DNA from: Bacteroidota bacterium
GTDB taxonomy: Bacteria > Bacteroidota > Bacteroidia > Chitinophagales > Saprospiraceae
Direction of reading: 5' to 3'
DNA: 64,000 nucleotides
Assembly: GCA_017858735.1 (NCBI GenBank)
Contig: JAFMBH010000004.1
Span: 1 to 64,000 of the forward strand
The position numbers and the translations under genes were made by a program. The notes beneath the pieces were generated by a model, which ran no database searches, had not been told where the DNA came from, and saw only the letters and a program-made list of their open reading frames with translations. Below, in pieces: positions 61,335 through 64,000 of this stretch. The stretch's first letter is position 1; the number at the start of each line of letters is the position of its first letter.

Positions 61335-62819
61335 TTATTTATTTAAATCAAACAAAGTGATAAGTTCTTTGGCATCAGGCAATTGATTTATATGCCAATT
61401 AGAAATCACTTTTCCGTCTTTTAATAAAACCACGCCAGGATTGGAACGCACAATCGTTTTCAACAAAATATCATCAGCCATATAAATAGGAAAATCAACT
61501 TTCAATGATTTTTGAAAATCAGTAATCATTTGTTTATCGGTATATTTTGTAATGGCGAAAACTTTAATATTTTCCTTCAATAGTGGATTTAAAACAGGGA
61601 GAAGGTTATTTTTCCAGGATGCTACATAATTTTCTTTCCAGGAATAGGTCTTAACGGGTATCGTTTTTTCTACTATTCTGTCAAAAACATTATTATATTG
61701 ATAGGTTTTTCCTACTAACACACTATCCAATACAAATACAGAATCTCTCTGAATTCTGGTAGTATTCACTACGGATTCATTTAATTTATATGCGATAATC
61801 ATAAATGAAAAGCCAGGATAATTTAAAATATCCTCTGTTTTATCATTTCCATCAATGTCAGCTACTTCAAAATCACTCACTTTAGTTTTTTCAATGGCTG
61901 GCTCAGACTTCATCTGTTCAAGCTTCCATTCTGAGGTAGGATATTTACTATATTCCAGCATATAGGTATCAAAAGGCACTTCAACGATCTCTCCTGACTT
62001 TAAATTAGTCATTTTATAAGCAACAATTTTTACAGCGGCGGCAGCTTCCTTCTCGCTTTTTTTCATTTCTCTTATATTATTTCCTATTTTAAACGGCCTG
62101 AAATCTGTGTGTGGCAAATCCCATACAAAATTGGAGAAAGAATAAAAAGTGAAGCCAGCCAGACTAATAGCAAGAATACTGTTCCTGGTTACCGGAGTAA
62201 AAAGAGTAAATAAACTTTTGTTAAATACAATAAATAAAATAGCTGGAACGAGTAAAAATATATCTTTCAAAAAAGAAACTTTTGGTTTCAACTTAATAAA
62301 ATCACCAAAACAACCGCAATCCGTTACCTTCATATTGGTCTCTACATAATCGCCCCATTGAGAAAACGAGAAAAAATTAACGCCTTCGGGAACATAACCA
62401 GTGAGATAGGTAAAACCTGTTAAAAAGGTAAAAAACAAAATAAGCAAGAAAAAAGACCAGGATGTAATTTTATGATAAATGCCAAAAAGCAGCATAATAC
62501 CCAAAACAATTTCAAAAACAATCATAATTACAGCAAAAACGATAGCATATTCTGCCATAACTGGAAAAATATCGGCCAAAGAACTCAGGGAGGTTTGTGA
62601 AAAGGTCACTTTAAACTCTGCAAAATATTGTTCCATTTTATAAGCCGTTCCCAGTGGATCTATGGCTTTCACCCAACCAGAAAATATAAATAAGGCACCA
62701 CTAAAACTTTGCAGGAACGTTATCAAAATATTTTTTGATTTCTGCCATAAGAAATAGACCATAGCTGTCCATATTCCTCCTGCAATGGCCATATACATTA
62801 TTATATCTGTAAGTGTCAT
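61335..62819 (-). CDS. BT_3928 family protein (DoxX-like membrane domain plus thioredoxin-like domain)
   Basis: FSGWVKAIDPLGTAYKMEQYF; DCGCFGDFIKL; C-terminal VVLLKDGKVISNWHINQLPD. Confidence 0.85.
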   Translation of the reverse strand: MTLTDIIMYMAIAGGIWTAMVYFLWQKSKNILITFLQSFSGALFIFSGWVKAIDPLGTAYKMEQYFAEFKVTFSQTSLSSLADIFPVMAEYAIVFAVIMIVFEIVLGIMLLFGIYHKITSWSFFLLILFFTFLTGFTYLTGYVPEGVNFFSFSQWGDYVETNMKVTDCGCFGDFIKLKPKVSFLKDIFLLVPAILFIVFNKSLFTLFTPVTRNSILAISLAGFTFYSFSNFVWDLPHTDFRPFKIGNNIREMKKSEKEAAAAVKIVAYKMTNLKSGEIVEVPFDTYMLEYSKYPTSEWKLEQMKSEPAIEKTKVSDFEVADIDGNDKTEDILNYPGFSFMIIAYKLNESVVNTTRIQRDSVFVLDSVLVGKTYQYNNVFDRIVEKTIPVKTYSWKENYVASWKNNLLPVLNPLLKENIKVFAITKYTDKQMITDFQKSLKVDFPIYMADDILLKTIVRSNPGVVLLKDGKVISNWHINQLPDAKELITLFDLNK

Positions 62820-62843
62820 ATATAAGTTTTTAGTTTTAAAAAA

Positions 62844-63392
62844 TTAAACTTCTGATTGTTCTGTTATTTTGATAAGGGAGAAAACAGCATAATTTAAAAT
62901 ATCCTGATAATTTGCGTCAACCCCTTCTGAGATATTTGTTTTACCAAAATTATCTTCAATTTGTTTGATTCTCAGCAATTTAGTTAACATAATATCTACC
63001 AAAGAACTTAACCTCATTTCTCGCCAGACCTCGCCATAATCATGGTTTTTATTACTCATTAAATGTTTGGCTATACCGACCTGTTTGTTGTATAAAGAAA
63101 CAGCTTCTTCTTTTGAAATATCGAATGGATAATCATCAGGCAATTCAAGTTGAATTAAGGCCATAATGCTGTAATTAACCACCGCTTGATATTCCTGTTT
63201 TATGGGGTCAACAATTTTTTGAGCACCCATAATTTGAATGGTGCGTATGCGTTTTACTTTTATCAGAAGTTGATCAGTCAGGGAAGTTGGCCTTAAAACA
63301 CGCCAAGAAGTTCCATAATCTAACGTTTTCTGGATAAAAAGTTCCCTACATGCCAATATTTCAGTGTCGTACTGACTAAGCGTTCTTTCCAC
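62844..63392 (-). CDS. DUF1599 domain-containing protein
   Basis: Two repeats of KTLDYGTSWRVLRPTSLTDQLLIK / KNHDYGEVWREMRLSSLVDIMLTK. Confidence 0.88.
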   Translation of the reverse strand: MERTLSQYDTEILACRELFIQKTLDYGTSWRVLRPTSLTDQLLIKVKRIRTIQIMGAQKIVDPIKQEYQAVVNYSIMALIQLELPDDYPFDISKEEAVSLYNKQVGIAKHLMSNKNHDYGEVWREMRLSSLVDIMLTKLLRIKQIEDNFGKTNISEGVDANYQDILNYAVFSLIKITEQSEV

Positions 63393-63495
63393 GCAAGCAA
63401 TTTTATAAATTTTTGCAAATATAGGTAATTAGTTGATAATGGTAAGACATTGTTTACTGACAATTGCTATTATCTTTGTTTTTAAAAAGAAATAA

Positions 63496-64000
63496 ATGCT
63501 TTATCTGACCTTATCCATTTTGAGTTCGTGCACCTTACTTTGGATGTTTCGCTATTTTTCTGACAAAAATTTAAATATCCAGGGAATAATTACTATAAAT
63601 TATATTACTTGCCTTATCTCAACATTGGTAGTTAATGCTGACACCTTGAATTTTCAATCCATAAAAGACGAACCGTTGAACGGATATGCTTTTCTTTTAG
63701 GTGGGTTATTTATCATAACCTTTAACATCATGTCCAAAACAGTAACTCATTTTGGCATTATGATAAGTTCAGTCACTCAAAAAATGTCTCTGATAGCCCC
63801 CATACTGATTGGCGTTCTATTTTATGCTGAAAATCTTACTATTTTTCGCATCATTGGCATTATTGCTGCCATGAGTGCCATTGTAGTCATCAATATGCCG
63901 TTCAATAAAGACCCGGAACAGAAAAGAAAATGGATTTTATGGCTTTACCCCCTTTTAACCTGGCTTTTAAGTTCCATCATCGATTCCGCTTTTTACCTTT
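63496..64000 (+). CDS. EamA/DMT-type transporter, partial (runs off right edge)
   Basis: MLYLTLSILSSCTLLWMFRYFSDKNLNIQGIITINY...; open to window end, polytopic. Confidence 0.8.
   Translation, partial: MLYLTLSILSSCTLLWMFRYFSDKNLNIQGIITINYITCLISTLVVNADTLNFQSIKDEPLNGYAFLLGGLFIITFNIMSKTVTHFGIMISSVTQKMSLIAPILIGVLFYAENLTIFRIIGIIAAMSAIVVINMPFNKDPEQKRKWILWLYPLLTWLLSSIIDSAFYL

Overview
A 64 kb chromosomal segment from a Bacteroidota bacterium. The lineage call rests on T9SS type A/B sorting domains, SprB repeats, TamL, BT_3928 and DUF1599 families, and TAnnTTTG promoters; it is probably Saprospiria/Cytophagia-like. Most of the window is ordinary housekeeping: pyrC, purK, miaA, ppc, pgk, gap, trmD, guaA, nusB, tamL and two tRNA-Glu genes. 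The accessory features worth attention are as follows. (1) An ORF runs off the left edge on the minus strand. Its signal peptide is encoded by a 17-unit tetranucleotide tract, (TATC)9(TGTC)8. The tract encodes hydrophobic residues in every frame, while both alternative downstream frames stop at once, so this is a strong candidate phase-variable locus. (2) A lycopene cyclase / Blh / proton-pumping rhodopsin cassette faces a nitric oxide synthase oxygenase, with a DASH cryptochrome about 8 kb away. (3) An operon carries two MbnP-family proteins and two MauG/MbnH-like diheme enzymes, and one MbnP paralog appears to lack the Trp-containing motif. (4) A very large SprB-repeat T9SS adhesin. (5) A nitroreductase gene is split by a single in-frame TGA. 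(6) A divergent trmH/tamL pair has start codons that abut in CATATG. No CRISPR array, phage, or transposase was seen. All calls were made by reading the sequence and provided ORFs; no database search was run.
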